Positions 24,414 through 36,176 of a stretch of 64,000 nucleotides of DNA are shown here, piece after piece; the first letter of the stretch is position 1, and each line of letters starts with the position of its first letter. Origin of the DNA: Tetracladium setigerum. Taxonomy: Eukaryota > Ascomycota > Leotiomycetes > Helotiales. The translations under genes and the position numbers were made by a program. Location of the stretch: the NCBI GenBank assembly GCA_031472005.1, contig PZJY01000013.1, positions 1,879,679 through 1,943,678 of the forward strand. Reading direction: 5' to 3'. The notes below the pieces were generated by a model. That model was not told the origin of the DNA and ran no database searches. It saw only the letters and a program-made list of their open reading frames with translations.

Positions 24414-25021
24414 GTTCAGGAGCGAGAAATAGGTGACTTTCTAGCAAGCATCGAAAGGGTGTCACAGACTGACGGTCGGCTTGAGAGTGTTTCCATGTTG
24501 ACGAGCAGGGCAGTAAGAGCAATAAAAAGATGCATATGCCAACATCGGCCATCGGTTTAATTGGTGAAAAGGGTGCTTCCTCCGAATCTTGGCCTTTCAA
24601 TGCAGTTCTACAGCCGAGATTTAAGCAAGTATCCCTACCCGCCACGGGGAAAGCCCAGCTTAGGTAAGCTGTCTCGCTTGCTCTAGATAAACTTAGAACA
24701 AGTTCAACGGTACACTAACGTTAATAGAATGGGATCTCCGATCTCTATGGTCTCCCGACTCCAGTATGAAGCCCACGTGCAAACAGTCACTTCGAAGATG
24801 CCTCTGCTTCGGACGAATTGCCTCTTCTGAATGGCGGTCATGCGGGGAATAATGGTGTGTCCCTTTCAAGAATCATGGCTCATGCAATTTAATCTCCTTT
24901 CCATGAACTCCACATGCCCAAGTCGATAAGCTATAGAACGTCTTATCACCCACCAAGCATGCTTCTTTCCTCTTCGTCCTTCGCTCACCAGAACCAGGAA
25001 CAAGGAAACACCACAGTCAAA
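24414..25021. other. Intergenic region upstream of the EEP gene
   Basis: No supported gene. A minus-strand frame at 24409-24645 lacks domain-like text. The 3' part presumably holds the promoter and leader of the secreted EEP-family gene. Confidence 0.4.
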
Positions 25022-25947
25022 ATGAAGTTGCAAATCTCAACTCTCCTCCCGGCCCTAATTCTCGTCTTCCTTCCCACAACAAGCAGCGCAGCAAGTCTCC
25101 CCGTCCGCTCCATAACCTGGAACATCCGATATGCGACATCCTCCCCGGTACGGGCGAAAAACCATGGTGGAACATCCTCTGCCCAATCTGGGCCGACCAA
25201 TGCCGCATGCCACACGTGCAGTCCCTCCTCAAAACCACCGCCGCCGCGACCAGTAACCCTACCATAATCGGCCTTCAAGAAGTCCTCTCCAACCAACTCA
25301 GCGACGTGAAGTCAGGGCTTGGCTCCTCCTGGGCACATCTAGGCGTTGGTCGCGACGACGGGAAAGCTGACGGAGAATTCAGTCCTATCCTGTACCGCAA
25401 TGATGTCTTTCGCGTGTTGTTCAGTGAAACGAAATGGCTTTCTCCTACCCCGGATGTGGTGTCCTTCGGATGGGGAGCGGGCAGTAGGCGGGTTGTTACC
25501 ATTGGGGTGTTTGAGCATATTGCTACTGGGAAGCGGTTTGTGGTTGCGAATACGCATTTGGACAATGTGAGTGGAACTGCCAGAAGTGAGGGTATCAAGG
25601 TAGTCGTTTCCCGTATCGAGGCTGCGCAAGCTTTGTATGGGAATGCACTCGGTGTTGTTCTGACGGGGGATTTCAACTCGGAGCCCAATGGTGATGCGTA
25701 CTCAACGCTGAAGGGACTGGGGTATTTGACTGAGGTGTGGGAATCTGGCGCCACAAGATTGGGGACTAATCAGTTGACTTTTACGGGGTTTACTACGGTG
25801 GGAATTAACCGGATTGATTATTGCTGGGTTGGACCGCTTGGAGAGGGAAAGGTTACGGTGCAGCAATTTGAGATTTTAGGGAATGTGGTTGGTGGGGTGA
25901 TTGCTAGTGACCATAGGGCTGTGGTTACGGATTTGACGATTGTGTAG
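25022..25947 (+). CDS. Secreted endonuclease/exonuclease/phosphatase-family enzyme, one-base frameshift
   Basis: ATG 25022 opens a signal peptide (MKLQISTLLPALILVFLPTT, likely cleavage after SSA) and the first EEP motif, SITWNIRYAT. The frame then shifts at the C4 run 25143-25146; one extra C would join it to GTGEKPWWNILCPIWADQ and the rest. Remaining EEP motifs are in order: IIGLQEV (metal-binding Glu), FVVANTHLDNVS, VLTGDFNSEPN and ASDHRAV (catalytic His near the end). The length of about 308 residues is normal for fungal secreted EEP proteins. Substrate could be nucleic acid or a phosphoester; the sequence does not decide. Either an assembly indel or a recent pseudogene. Confidence 0.85.
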
Positions 25948-26461
25948 GGGTGTGAGGAGATAATATATTGAAGTAATATAATGTATTGCAATGGCTCAAT
26001 ATCAATATAAAGGAGAGCCTCTCCTATATCTTTGCTTTGTGACTAGCCAATTCCAATGTCTTAGCCGCATGTATGGAAGTCGCAGGGTAATTATGGAGGT
26101 GGTCTTCGAATCCATGAGATAGTATGGTGATTGAGGAGGAGAGACGCAGGTAAAATATTTTGAAAATAAAGTCGCCTGCAAAATATCACAGAATTATATT
26201 ATATTTCCATGTAAAGAAAACGAAAAAAACTAAAAAAAAACTTTGCACATGCGTCCCTTGTCCTTCAGACACAATCGTCTACTTTCTTCGCCTTTCCTGA
26301 AACTACAAACCCGACCAAGTCGCTCGTAATGTAGTGCCCTGCTCCAATCTACCCTCTCAGCCCCTCCTTAGATGGGCTAGCACTTCATCCTCGCCATCCT
26401 CTGGCAGATAGGTATTGACCATATGAAAATGCCTCCCCTGCGGCATAGTGCACTCAATGCC
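25948..26461. other. Intergenic region between convergent genes
   Basis: About 510 bp between the 3' ends of the EEP gene and the minus-strand HAMP gene. A-rich runs occur at 26215-26245. Nothing else is seen. Confidence 0.4.
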
Positions 26462-27850
26462 TTACAAAGTGCTATGCAAAACCTTCCAGATCTCATCCAG
26501 CCTTTTCCGCTGCTCTTCCACATTTTTCGTCGCGCCGACCTCACTCGTCCGAGGGTCTGATGATGAGTTCGGCTTCATCAACATGGAATTAAGTGCATCT
26601 ACCATGATCGTGAGCTCGCTGCCAACGCCACTCCACGGGGGTAGTGGTAACTTTAGTGTGCCATCGTTCTTTGCAGCGGAGTTTGCAATGTCTGTCACAT
26701 ATCGCACGAGGTGCACGTAGGCTTTCGCGATTCTGTTGACGTCGTCTGCAATTTCCTTCCAAGCTCTATTGGACAAATCGGTCGTGATATCAAATCGTCC
26801 ATCGTCTAGAAAGTCACCATTTGTCGCATCTTCAGCTATGCTGCTTACTCCCGTCAACAGATGATTTAGTCCCTCAATCATCTCATGTAAATTTGTGAAC
26901 AGAAGCAGAGCTTCGCCCTGTTGAGTCTCTAGGCCGTAGTCATATATAAAATCTCCGTCCAACACATTCCTTGCTGTCATCGTCGTTGATCGAATGGTAG
27001 AGGTATATGCCCAGGTCATGGAATTTACTATCGTGTATTAATAACGTTACTATCATATATTACGAATTGAAATCCAGGACACATTGTGGTAAGAGAGTGT
27101 AGGATGACGCTTACCATTTTCAACCATCTCTTTCCACGCACCTTCAACGTTGGGAACTGCCGCAGCACCACCTAGTATTCCCTTGATGCCTACATCGTTT
27201 GAGACCCTTGATACCTCAGTCACGACGGATTTCACAGTGTCCACCATTGAATTGACGGCGTTCTTGAGTTCAACAACTCCAGGCGTTAAGGTGTCGCTTG
27301 GACGGAAGACGTTCTTGTCAAAAATTCCCATTCTGACGGAATCCATGATTTTGATGGTCTCTCGAAGCACTGATTCGTATACAGCGAGCGGCAGATTCTG
27401 CCTTGATTGCGTTGCACCTTCCTCTCCGGTATCTTTCGTCGACACTGACGTGGTGATCGCGATGTTATCAGGAGTGTTCTTATCAGAATCTGTTGCTTCT
27501 CCTATGCCCTTCACCGAATATCCAAGTTGTCGCAAGTAATCCCTGAGATAGGTTATGGTCCGGCTCTTCTCGCTTACTCGCAGGTTCAACAGCCTTATCT
27601 CATCGTTTTTCTCCCCAAGCCTCTGAGTCAAAAGATCTAGATCCTGCATCGCATTTTTGTATCTCCCTTCGTAATCGTCCCTCCTCTTTTCAAGAGCCTT
27701 ATTTTCTCCTCCAGCTTTTCCACCTTACTTTCAAATCGTTCACTCTTATCCTCCGCGTCGGCTAGTAAGCGATCAAACTTTCTCACCTTATTGATTTCTG
27801 CTTCTAACTGAGTCCTAAGATTCCGACATCGATGATGCTCCTCAATAAGA

Positions 27851-27901
27851 CCACCAGTCCTAGTCATTACTCACGGAACACCCCCTTGATGATGTAAGCA
27901 A
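27851..27901 (+). repeat. Left terminal inverted repeat of the mariner element
   Basis: Starts CCACCAGTCCTAGTCATTAC and runs through ACGGAACACCCCC to GTAAGCAA. It is the reverse complement of 29321-29371 except for one base. Confidence 0.85.
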
Positions 27902-27955
27902 AACATCAAAATTCTAGCACGTAAACAAACCACCTGTATTCTATCAACTATCAAA

Positions 27956-29284
27956 ATGAGTATCTCAACACGCTCAAATTTCTATCCGAGTACGCCGAAT
28001 CGATCAAGCAAGCGATATGAATGGGATACTATTCAGAAAACCCGTTTCTACGATGCGTTGGATCGTAATGACGGCTCAATGTCATTCCGGGAGATTGCAA
28101 GCCAAAACGCACCATCTCTTACAACAGCACACCGGTGGAAGCAAGAACGATTAGTCCTAGGCTCGCCAGCTTATAGGAAAAGAAGAAGAGCTTCAGATAT
28201 ACTCGGCCAGCCTCCAAAGATGTCGAAAGAAGTCTGTAAAGCGCTAGTTGATCCGAAACAAAACCCGATCCGTGAGCAGACTTTAGAAGCTCAACTCTCC
28301 TTCCATAATATAAATTGCAGCACCCGAACAGCTCAACGATCACTCCTTTTACATACGAACGGAGCCCGGAAATACAAACAAGCTTATGTCGGCAAAAAGC
28401 TTTCGCAAGCGAATAAGGACAAGAGAGTTATATACGGAAATATACATAAGGGGAAGACAATTGAGGAGTTTTGGGCCAATATTCTCTTTACCGATGAAGC
28501 ACATATCGATCCGTCAGCTACAGCTCAAGGCCGAATCTTACGAGAGCGAGGGACAAGATACGATGAGGATAATATACAAGAAAGAGGGTCGTTAAGTGGC
28601 AATAAGCTCCATATTGCCGGCTGGATTAATTGGTACGGCAAATGCGATAAATTACGCTTTTATAATAATGAGGAAGAGTATACCGAACATCCAAAGAAGC
28701 TGTCTAAGCCTCGCAAATCTAAGTACGAAGATCAAGATACCTTCCAGGCTCGACTCCAAGAATGGGAAGCTTCCTTTCCCCATGATCGTGATTCAAAGCC
28801 AAAAGGGAATGCTATGACCCAAAAGTACTACCATGATGAGATCTTACCGATGTATATCGATGCTATTCAACAAGCTCGATTACGACAAAACTCTGATTAT
28901 GAGGGAGGCTCAGGGGAGTTCAAACAATGGATATTGCAAGAAGATAATGACGGGTCTCATGGGCATGGAAGAGAGAGTCAAAATACTAAGAAATTACTAA
29001 CAAAAAGCCTCGCAACTACCTTGAAAGAAGACAATTGGATAGAGACTCTCAATCATCCTCCTCAAAGCCCTGATTTGAACCCGATTGAGGGTATCTGGTG
29101 TATTTTAAAGCAAAGAGTACGGAAGAGGGTATGGGGTTCACTCGATGAGCTCAAAATAGTGATTCAGGATGAGTGGGACAAGATTACCCTGGAAGAGGTG
29201 CGTGATCGTATCAAAGATATGCCTGAAAGATGCCAGCGCCTAGTAAATACTAGTGGTGCACCCATTAAGGGCAAGAAATGGTGA
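27956..29284 (+). CDS. Tc1/mariner-type DDE transposase
   Basis: A 442-codon intact frame from ATG 27956. The N-terminal third is a helix-turn-helix DNA-binding region (SFREIASQNAPSLTTAHRWK). The DDE catalytic core shows the three acidic positions: ILFTDEAHID (first Asp), WILQEDNDGSHGHG (second Asp) and PPQSPDLNPIEGIW (third, Asp), as in the DDE_3 group. The C-terminus (IKDMPERCQRLVNTSGAPI) is typical for fungal members. It cuts and pastes the element through its terminal repeats. All catalytic residues are present, so it may be active. Confidence 0.95.
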   Translation: MSISTRSNFYPSTPNRSSKRYEWDTIQKTRFYDALDRNDGSMSFREIASQNAPSLTTAHRWKQERLVLGSPAYRKRRRASDILGQPPKMSKEVCKALVDPKQNPIREQTLEAQLSFHNINCSTRTAQRSLLLHTNGARKYKQAYVGKKLSQANKDKRVIYGNIHKGKTIEEFWANILFTDEAHIDPSATAQGRILRERGTRYDEDNIQERGSLSGNKLHIAGWINWYGKCDKLRFYNNEEEYTEHPKKLSKPRKSKYEDQDTFQARLQEWEASFPHDRDSKPKGNAMTQKYYHDEILPMYIDAIQQARLRQNSDYEGGSGEFKQWILQEDNDGSHGHGRESQNTKKLLTKSLATTLKEDNWIETLNHPPQSPDLNPIEGIWCILKQRVRKRVWGSLDELKIVIQDEWDKITLEEVRDRIKDMPERCQRLVNTSGAPIKGKKW

Positions 29285-29320
29285 TATTCAATAGCATAAT
29301 TCATAGTGCTTTGGTGTCCC

Positions 29321-29371
29321 TTGCTTACATCATCAAGGGGGCGTTCCGTGAGTAATGACTAGGACTGGTGG
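29321..29371 (-). repeat. Right terminal inverted repeat of the mariner element
   Basis: TTGCTTACATCATCAAGGGG to GGACTGGTGG; reverse complement of 27851-27901 with one mismatch (G for A in the CGGAAC-C junction). Confidence 0.85.
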
Positions 29372-30085
29372 ACTGTTGTGTTGCTGACGTAATGCCCACT
29401 CATTTCGTTCGGCGAAGCTAAGGCGGGTTGTTAGAGAGGAAACTTGTGAAATGAGGGCCTGCTCGCGTTCTTCAGCGTCGGCCAGGAGTTCACGGAAGGT
29501 TTTATCCTGGGAACCGGACCGGGGAGGAGGAGGACGTGATACTATGACAACTCTTTCACGACCGTCGGAATCTCGTTCGAAATAGCCCCGACGAGATGGT
29601 TCATCTTGCTCGACAATGCCTGGAAGTATATTCTGATCTTGAGATTCCTGGGCATTGTGCTGCGCTGAATTTGCTGATGCTGGATCTTTTGCGGAAAGAT
29701 TCTTCACTTTTGTATTGAGCTGCTCTACAACAGAAAGAATATCTTCATTTTCAGACAGCAATCCACTTTTCTCCTTTCGTAGTACTTGGTTCTCTCTGTT
29801 CGATTCTGACAATGCGTCGTTTAGCTGATTGTTGCTTGATTCCAACAACTTGACTCTCTCATAAGCGGCATCAAGGGCCTCTTGGACCGCTCTGAGGTTA
29901 CGTGTCTGTGACCGGTCTGTCTGATGTGGAATGAAGTTTCACAATTGTCTGTAGTGGTCTTGACTTCCATATGGTATGTTATCGCTCTATTATTCCAATT
30001 TCGATCCCACTGTATGCCATGCTCTTTCAATATAGTAGGCATCTCCGATTCTGTCTTAATTAGATTCGTGCCTTAGTGTTTCTGA

Positions 30086-33000
30086 CTAATTAATTGCCAT
30101 GGTCTCAGGAAGATGACAATCGCAAGCAGGTGGGCCATAAAACATCCTGCCCGTGATCCTTCCATTGTTTATTACCAATCCAACACCATCCTCCACACCC
30201 TCGGAATAGCTGAGTCCTTGGATGCGAAAGACCTTATGTCTGACGCCAGCTGTGTCCCTCAAGTCGAGGCGAAATAGTGTGACAGATTCACACCCAGGAC
30301 ACCTCACCTCACAAATTGGTTCACCATTTACAACGCCACGATCTCTACGGCGCCTAGCAACATGTCTTGACCTCGTGAGACGACTGATTTGGTCGGAAAT
30401 CTCTTCCATGATGTGTTTGTCAAGTTGCAAGATCTTCGAAATCCTTTCGGCGGCTTCTCGTCTCTGATGACTTCCATCTTCTCCCTCCGAGGCAGTGCTA
30501 TAAGACTCAAGTTGCTCCTCGAGGCTGGATTCGAACTTGTCGTCTTGTTCTTGACGTTCCCTGAATGTGAGGACCATATTTACTAAAAGTTTTGCCGCTT
30601 TTTTATGCATCATGTCGAAGGGAAAGACTCGGTTCAGGCCATCGACGAGCTTCTCTGGAGAAAGCAGAGTTCTTTCCGCTTGAGCCACTGAGTACAAAAG
30701 CCGAATCACCCAGTCGACCCCAGCTATTTCTCCTGAATCTTCCACGCCTAAATAGTGGATTTTCTCGATCTCGCCCACTAGATCTAGCTCAGTTTGGACT
30801 ACTGGGTCTATACCGATGAGTGGTCGACTTGGTGGAGCTTTCAGATCGCCTAAATTTCACTCTGCACCATCCAGGCTGCGATGGCCAACCAAGAACGAGG
30901 GCACCCCAGTCTCAGGATTTGATGTAACAACACACTCTCGAGGCTGGAGAAGCAGGGGCGAGTAGTCATTATTTGCCAGAGTACTCCGCCAAACCTGTGC
31001 GCAGGCATCAATTTCCATTATCGGGAGAGGTAGAGAGTTGTTATGCAGCATATTCCCGTTTATGAGAATATGGATAGCAATGAAACGGTCTCTAAAGAGG
31101 AAGCATTCCTTTTTGGCCACCACCTCCACCGCCTCGCCGAGACACAGTTGACGTGGACCGGTCTCTCTGTTCGCGATTCCACCGAGGAAGTCGCCCGGCT
31201 GGCTAAGAGAGCGTGCGAATGTTTTGGCGTATCGAAATAAGCCAAGCAACTGCCCCTGTGCGCCGCTAACAAGTTGTGAAAAGGAATCCCGAGGGAAAAT
31301 ACCGTTGCCATGTCGAGTCCTGTGGATATAATTCGACTGGTCCATAAGGCAAGCGGCCCTGGACTGAGCATACTCCAAAGTCACCCACATTCTTTTCATC
31401 CACTGTGACTCGCACAGAGCTCGAAGGATAAGAACTTTGTTGAGAGCTTGGAGCAATGTGATTTCTGGTCCGAGACGATTCCCCAAAAGCAATGACCACA
31501 CATGAGGGGATGTAAAATCGGACATGTGGACTAGAATCTCTTCAGCAAGGTGATAGATTGCTGGGATGCGAAGAAGCAAGGAATCCTTTGTCTCTGGCTT
31601 CCACTGAGGGACGCTGAAGTAATCATGCCAGAATTCCACTCCAGGCTGGTAAGCTTCTTCTGCCCCCTCAATCAGGGCTTTGAGTGTACTGATTAGAGTG
31701 GAAGCAGCCTCATCGTCGTGGATTTTGGACTCGTTGGCTCTGCGAATCGAGTCGTCCCAAACATGAGACACTGGAACAAAGAATATCCCCGTTTTTTCCA
31801 AGCAAGAGAAGTGGCGGCTGAAGAGCCGGATATGGACGTTGCTGGTGGATGAATTCTGCTCATGTTGGGCGATTGTTCGTATAGGAGGCTCAGTTTGGAC
31901 AAAAGCTCGATGGCAGTGATGGCAGGTGGTATCAAGTTGGGTGCTCCAAAAGAACGACAATATATCATCGAAGGCCACCTGCATTGTGTCTTTTCCAATG
32001 GAGACAGTAACTCCAGAAGCACGCTCAAACTCGGAAGAATGTCTCGATGATAGCGCATCTTTCTCGGAGTCATCTTTTCGCAGCAGATGCTCAAGAACAC
32101 TCTGCAGAAAGGCCGTTCCTTCCGTGGCTCCAACTCCCATGATCGTATTTACTGTTCGTCGGAGAAAGCCATCGATTGTTTCGAGTCGTTCAGCAGTAGC
32201 AGTCTTTCCCACATCCACAGCCGCTCTTAGCAAATACGCCAGAATTGTATCGTGATCTTGTTCAAGGGCGGTGATTATAATTTGTATCATGAAGTCCCTT
32301 ACCGTACTGTTGTCGATTTGCTGCACTGTAGGAGGCTCTGGGGCCTGAAAATCTTCCATGGTAGTCCTCAAGTGGCGACGTATGAGTTTTTTCAGGTATT
32401 TGGAAGCTTCGTCACCGTTGTCGTCGTCGGTGTCAGAGTCGTCATCTGCCTCGTCGGCGTCCGAGTCATTCTCGACATCTTCTGCGTCCGACTCATCTTC
32501 TATGTCGCTACCCTCTAGATCATTGTTTGTATTACTGGGCTCGTCATTGACATTGTCATTCTGATCGTAGGCGTCGTTCATCATGGAAGAGACTTCTCGT
32601 TGAAATCCTCCATTCGCCTGCATGAAGTAAGCCAACAACCCGATATGTAGCAAAAGTCAAGAAACGCCTTGTGAGTCCAATCGTTCTCACCTGAGAGTTG
32701 TAATCAGACGCGTTGGCTTCGCGGGTTCGATGAATCTTACCGCCCGAGGCTGTAATTGTTGAAGAAATTGTCTCATCTCCGGCCATTGGAGAGATCAGTT
32801 CCTGTCTCCAGAACTGGACATCACTTTCACAGATGATGCCCAGATCCCGAGCACTGTCGATTAGGTATTCTGAAAAGTGTGGAGATGACTCGAAGGCAGT
32901 GGGAGGTCCTAATTCTGCCTCATTGAAGTCAATGCATATATTGCTAGAGGCAGGCACCTTTGCCGAGTCCCGGTCGTGGTGAAAGATGAGACGCAGGAAC

Positions 33001-34198
33001 CCGGCGGCGGCGGCGGCGCGTGCGGCCCGTTGTAAGTGCCATTGTAACTCGAGAAGCCGATGGTCTGGCAATGGATAGGTTTTGTTCTCTCGCGTTGTTA
33101 TGAGCAAGACGTCCCCGCTCTGGATGTTTCTCGACGTCCGGCTGTCAGCGTCGCGGTTATCGCAGAGTGACCCATTCGCTGCCTTGTTCTCGGTGTAATC
33201 AAGTACTTGAGCGTCGGTTCGGACAGGATTGAGCCAAAGGAACTGGAGGCGCAGGCTTGGCAGCGAGGAGTCGACTTGAAGCGGACGGAGTGCGAATAAG
33301 CATTTGTTCCAATAGCCATGACTGGTCCGATCCAGGACTAGCAGATTGGCCTTCTCATGGTTGGGTTCCTGGAGCAGCCCTTGCAGTTCTTTCACTTGCT
33401 TAGGGGGCCAAAACGTCATGATAGATGTCCAAAACTCTTTTCCGCGTGTTCCATGTCTTTTGATACAATCCGGGACGATATGACAGGCTTCAGTGGTTAT
33501 GTTGTGCGTCAGTACACATTTATTGCCATACCATTGGCGCTAAACTCCTTCGTCAGTCTCTCACTGGAGCATCGGTCGTGGGACAAAAGGCGTACCACAG
33601 CCTTCTGGGCAGCCAGAGTCTGACACGATCGCCCTGTCGCGCTCTTCTCAACTTCCTTAACTGGCCTTTCGAGCCCTGGTGTGGGAGGTGCCAAGTCAGC
33701 CAGACTGCCGAACTAATCGATTGCTAGGAGAAAAAACCAGACTCACAATCGTTAAGAGCACGTCGGGCAGATTGCCCGTGCATTGTGAAGAAGTTATCGG
33801 AGTGTTGTCTTTCAGCCAACGCTCAAACTTCCCGTCGTCCATGACGAAAAGAAGCCCGATGACAGCAACAATTTCCTGCTGCTCCTGCTTTAATTTTTTC
33901 TTAGTGGCATCCTGAACTCGTCCTCGGACCCCTTCTAGAATCTGTTTGCTGCTTTCAAGTCGCCCAAGTAGTTCCTTATAAACCGGACTTTGCTTTCAGC
34001 AAGGGTATGGTCGGGAATGTCGACTCCGTGAGTGTTTTCGAAGATGGCACTGATTGTGGGGAATATTAGTCTTCTTGTCAGCGGTGGAGAGATCGGGTGG
34101 ATAAGGGCGCTCTCAGTGGAAATCTTTTGTCGTTTGGAGGGTCCGTCGTCACCACGGTCGCCACCCTGTGCCAGGTTGTCGCACGATGGCGTATCCAT
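30086..34198 (-). CDS. Large HET-like protein with acidic linker; in-frame TGA and a frameshift
   Basis: Minus-strand gene starting at ATG 34198. Inferred exons: 34198-33747, about 33675-33532, 33487-32691 and 32617-30086; intron 32690-32618 joins NSQ to ANGGF cleanly. Exon 1 needs one extra base near 33990 to stay in frame. The last exon has an acidic stretch (Glu/Asp/Ser-rich, about 32540-32410), then a HET-like core: FFVPVSHVWDDSIRR, HDYFSVPQWKPE and IPAIYHLAEEILVHMSD, a divergent version of the three HET blocks. An in-frame TGA at 30857-30859 (possibly CGA changed to TGA) separates a C-terminal part with two CxxC-type cysteines (EVRCPGCESV) that continues in the same frame to 30086. Function by analogy: incompatibility or cell-death signalling. 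Confidence 0.65.
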
Positions 34199-35231
34199 TG
34201 CTATAGAAGACTTCTGGAGGTAGTGGTCAAATGATGCTTGCTTGCAGCTACCATAAATCGGCGGCTTGAAGAATGTGTAGGTGTCGCCGTTGTGGTGCAA
34301 TGCTGCGTGGCGACCGACTTTGTTATGGATAGAGGTTATGATTTCACAACCTTAGAGCCGGCAAATACTAGCCGATCATTTCCTTTCAGTTGTCTTCCGT
34401 TCAGCTGTACTGTGCATGTGTGAATCATGCTCGATGCAGAGCCTCGTTTCTTATCACCGGAACCCACCTGCCTCAATGTGTGGTTGCACAGCATTGAGGC
34501 TGGCGAATGTTGTGTGGTTCTTGCAAGTTATGGAGCCACGTCCCCTTGTTGCCAAGATGTCCTGCAGGAAAAAGCACTTTGCATCAGATATTCTAGGTGG
34601 TTTCCTGCTACTTACTCGGGCAAATGGCTGGAAATAGCCTTGACTTGATGTACTCTGTTTGGGAAATGATAAACCGCAGAACTCGAAGAACCAATTACCC
34701 ACACGAATAGTCAACACTATAAGCACATGTATTGGCACACATGCAATGCATAAATATGCCTCTACTTTTGATAGAGTTTTAACACTATTAGAGGCTTGAG
34801 AAGGGCAAAATAGTGGCAGAACAGCTAATCCTTAGAATCTTCTGTACTAATGAAATAGTTGGCTCAACCTTAGAATTTTCTCCAATAATAGCTTAGAAAC
34901 TCTTCACCCTAGTAGGGCGTCAATTATATAGCACTAATAAATGGCTATGCAAAGAATATGTACGGGTTTGAGGCTGAGTTCAAAGGCTGATAAAGTTGTT
35001 GTGGCAGGACTACTGTCTTCGCCATGGCGGGGCGTCAATTTTGTGATGATGAACTGCTGATCAGCCGTGTCTCCGAACGATTCCAAAATGAACTGTGCAG
35101 CACTAAAGAGTTATATTAGCCCTCGGACCGCTCAGTACAATGCTACTGAATGATCAAAACCAACTTGGGGATTGTTTCAACTGGTTATAGCTGCGATAAA
35201 TTCCATTGCCAGATACGCTTTCAGAGAAACT
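34199..35231. other. 1-kb intergenic region between divergent genes
   Basis: No supported gene. Short frames around 34416-34738 overlap one another on both strands and lack domain-like text. It should contain promoters for the HET-like gene and the DUF6594 gene. Confidence 0.45.
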
Positions 35232-36176
35232 ATGGATTGCAATACACATTCATCAGCGGAGTCAGAGAGCAAAGAAAAGCCTGAATCACAAGACGTTTCT
35301 AGGTCTCAATCCTTTCCCAAAATCTGGGCACATAGCACTAAACATAATAATCTCACCCTTCACGGTTTTCGTCGATTCAAGACAAGCCATTTGGTGAATC
35401 TCCGTTTTTTGGAAGAGGAGATTGCCCAGGTCGATCATGAAATATATCAAGCGGGGTTGAAGTCAATGGATAGCGTCGAAAGTGGACGTCGAGACATTCT
35501 CGGCCTTCGCTTTAGCAAGAGGGATGACGACGTTCCCGAAATACCGGAACTAATCACAAATGAGTTGGTTCTGCGACTGAAAACCTTGTTGAAAGAATAC
35601 GGTAAGATTACCTGCACTTAAAGCTCACCTTACTAACACCCCGTGTTCTCAGACGATGCTTTGGCCGCGTTCAACAAAGTAATGGCAATGGAAACATTCT
35701 CACTCCAAGACGATGTATCTCAGAGTAGCACTCGAACCGACCTCCACCCTTACGAAATCTACCACACTCGGCTCGTGCGAGTTGATCTTGGCCCTCGGTC
35801 AACCCAGGATCCATTCCACCGCCTCATCCACAAGTCATTACGCGCTCTGGGCCACTGGACCGCATCTTCCCAAAAGAAACCAGACGAGGAGCAGGCGAAA
35901 GGGACTGTACGCCCTGCAGCATTTCAAAATTCAATTCTCCTCGCCGATATACTCGCTCGATTCTTAATGGCGATTACCGTAGGCGTCTTCATGGTTCTCC
36001 CGCTGGTGATGATTTCGTACCAGAGCAATCAGAAGTCGCATCTAATCACCATTGCCATTTGGATCATCGTGTTTTCTATATTGATTTCGACAACGCTTAA
36101 GACTTCTGGCATAAATACGATCAGTGCAGCAGCAGCATATTCTGCTGTGTTGTCTGTTTTCGTTTCGAACAGCTAG
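35232..36176 (+). CDS. DUF6594-type membrane protein, two exons, intact
   Basis: Exon 1 is 35232-35601, intron 35602-35652 (GTAAGA donor, CTAAC branch site, CTCAG acceptor), exon 2 is 35653-36176; the phases fit and give 297 residues. The N-terminal part has the family signature around GFRRFKTSHLVNLRFLEEEI with a coiled-coil LxxLxxEI pattern. The C-terminus has two to three membrane helices (FLMAITVGVFMVLPLVMISY, ITIAIWIIVFSILISTTL, and a final short one). This fungal family is abundant in accessory regions and its function is unknown. No breaks are seen. Confidence 0.85.

Larger units (their letters stand above)
27851..29371 (+). mobile_element. Tc1/mariner-superfamily DNA transposon, apparently intact
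   Basis: A 1521-bp element with 51-bp terminal inverted repeats (27851-27901 and 29321-29371) that differ at one base, flanking one intact transposase gene. It lies inside the minus-strand coiled-coil gene. The expected TA target duplication is not seen outside the repeats as delimited here, so the true ends may differ. Near-identical terminal repeats and an open transposase suggest recent movement. Confidence 0.85.
26462..29920 (-). pseudogene. HAMP-repeat/coiled-coil gene split by a mariner-type transposon
   Basis: Read on the minus strand, a coiled-coil and proline-rich segment (29920-29372) is followed by the transposon, then by more coiled coil (27850-27640) and two HAMP-like units. The HAMP text (ELKNAVNSMVDTVKSVVTEV, then GILGGAAAVPNVEGAWKEMV) closely follows the HAMP repeats of fungal group III hybrid histidine kinases, but no kinase, ATPase or receiver domain follows; the protein ends at 26462. 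Intron 27114-27028 joins EN to VNSM. A one-base deficit in the A4/T4 run at 27702-27705 shifts the frame within the coiled coil. The 5' end is unresolved. The intact gene probably encoded a stand-alone HAMP signalling or adaptor protein. Confidence 0.65.

Noticed and set aside
32252..32564. Plus-strand frames rich in Ser/Val opposite the acidic linker
   Set aside because: They mirror the Asp/Glu/Ser codon run of the minus-strand HET-like gene.
33000..33030. GGCGGCGGCGGCGGCGCG run as a possible repeat expansion
   Set aside because: It encodes a short alanine run within the HET-like gene and is not longer than normal low-complexity coding.
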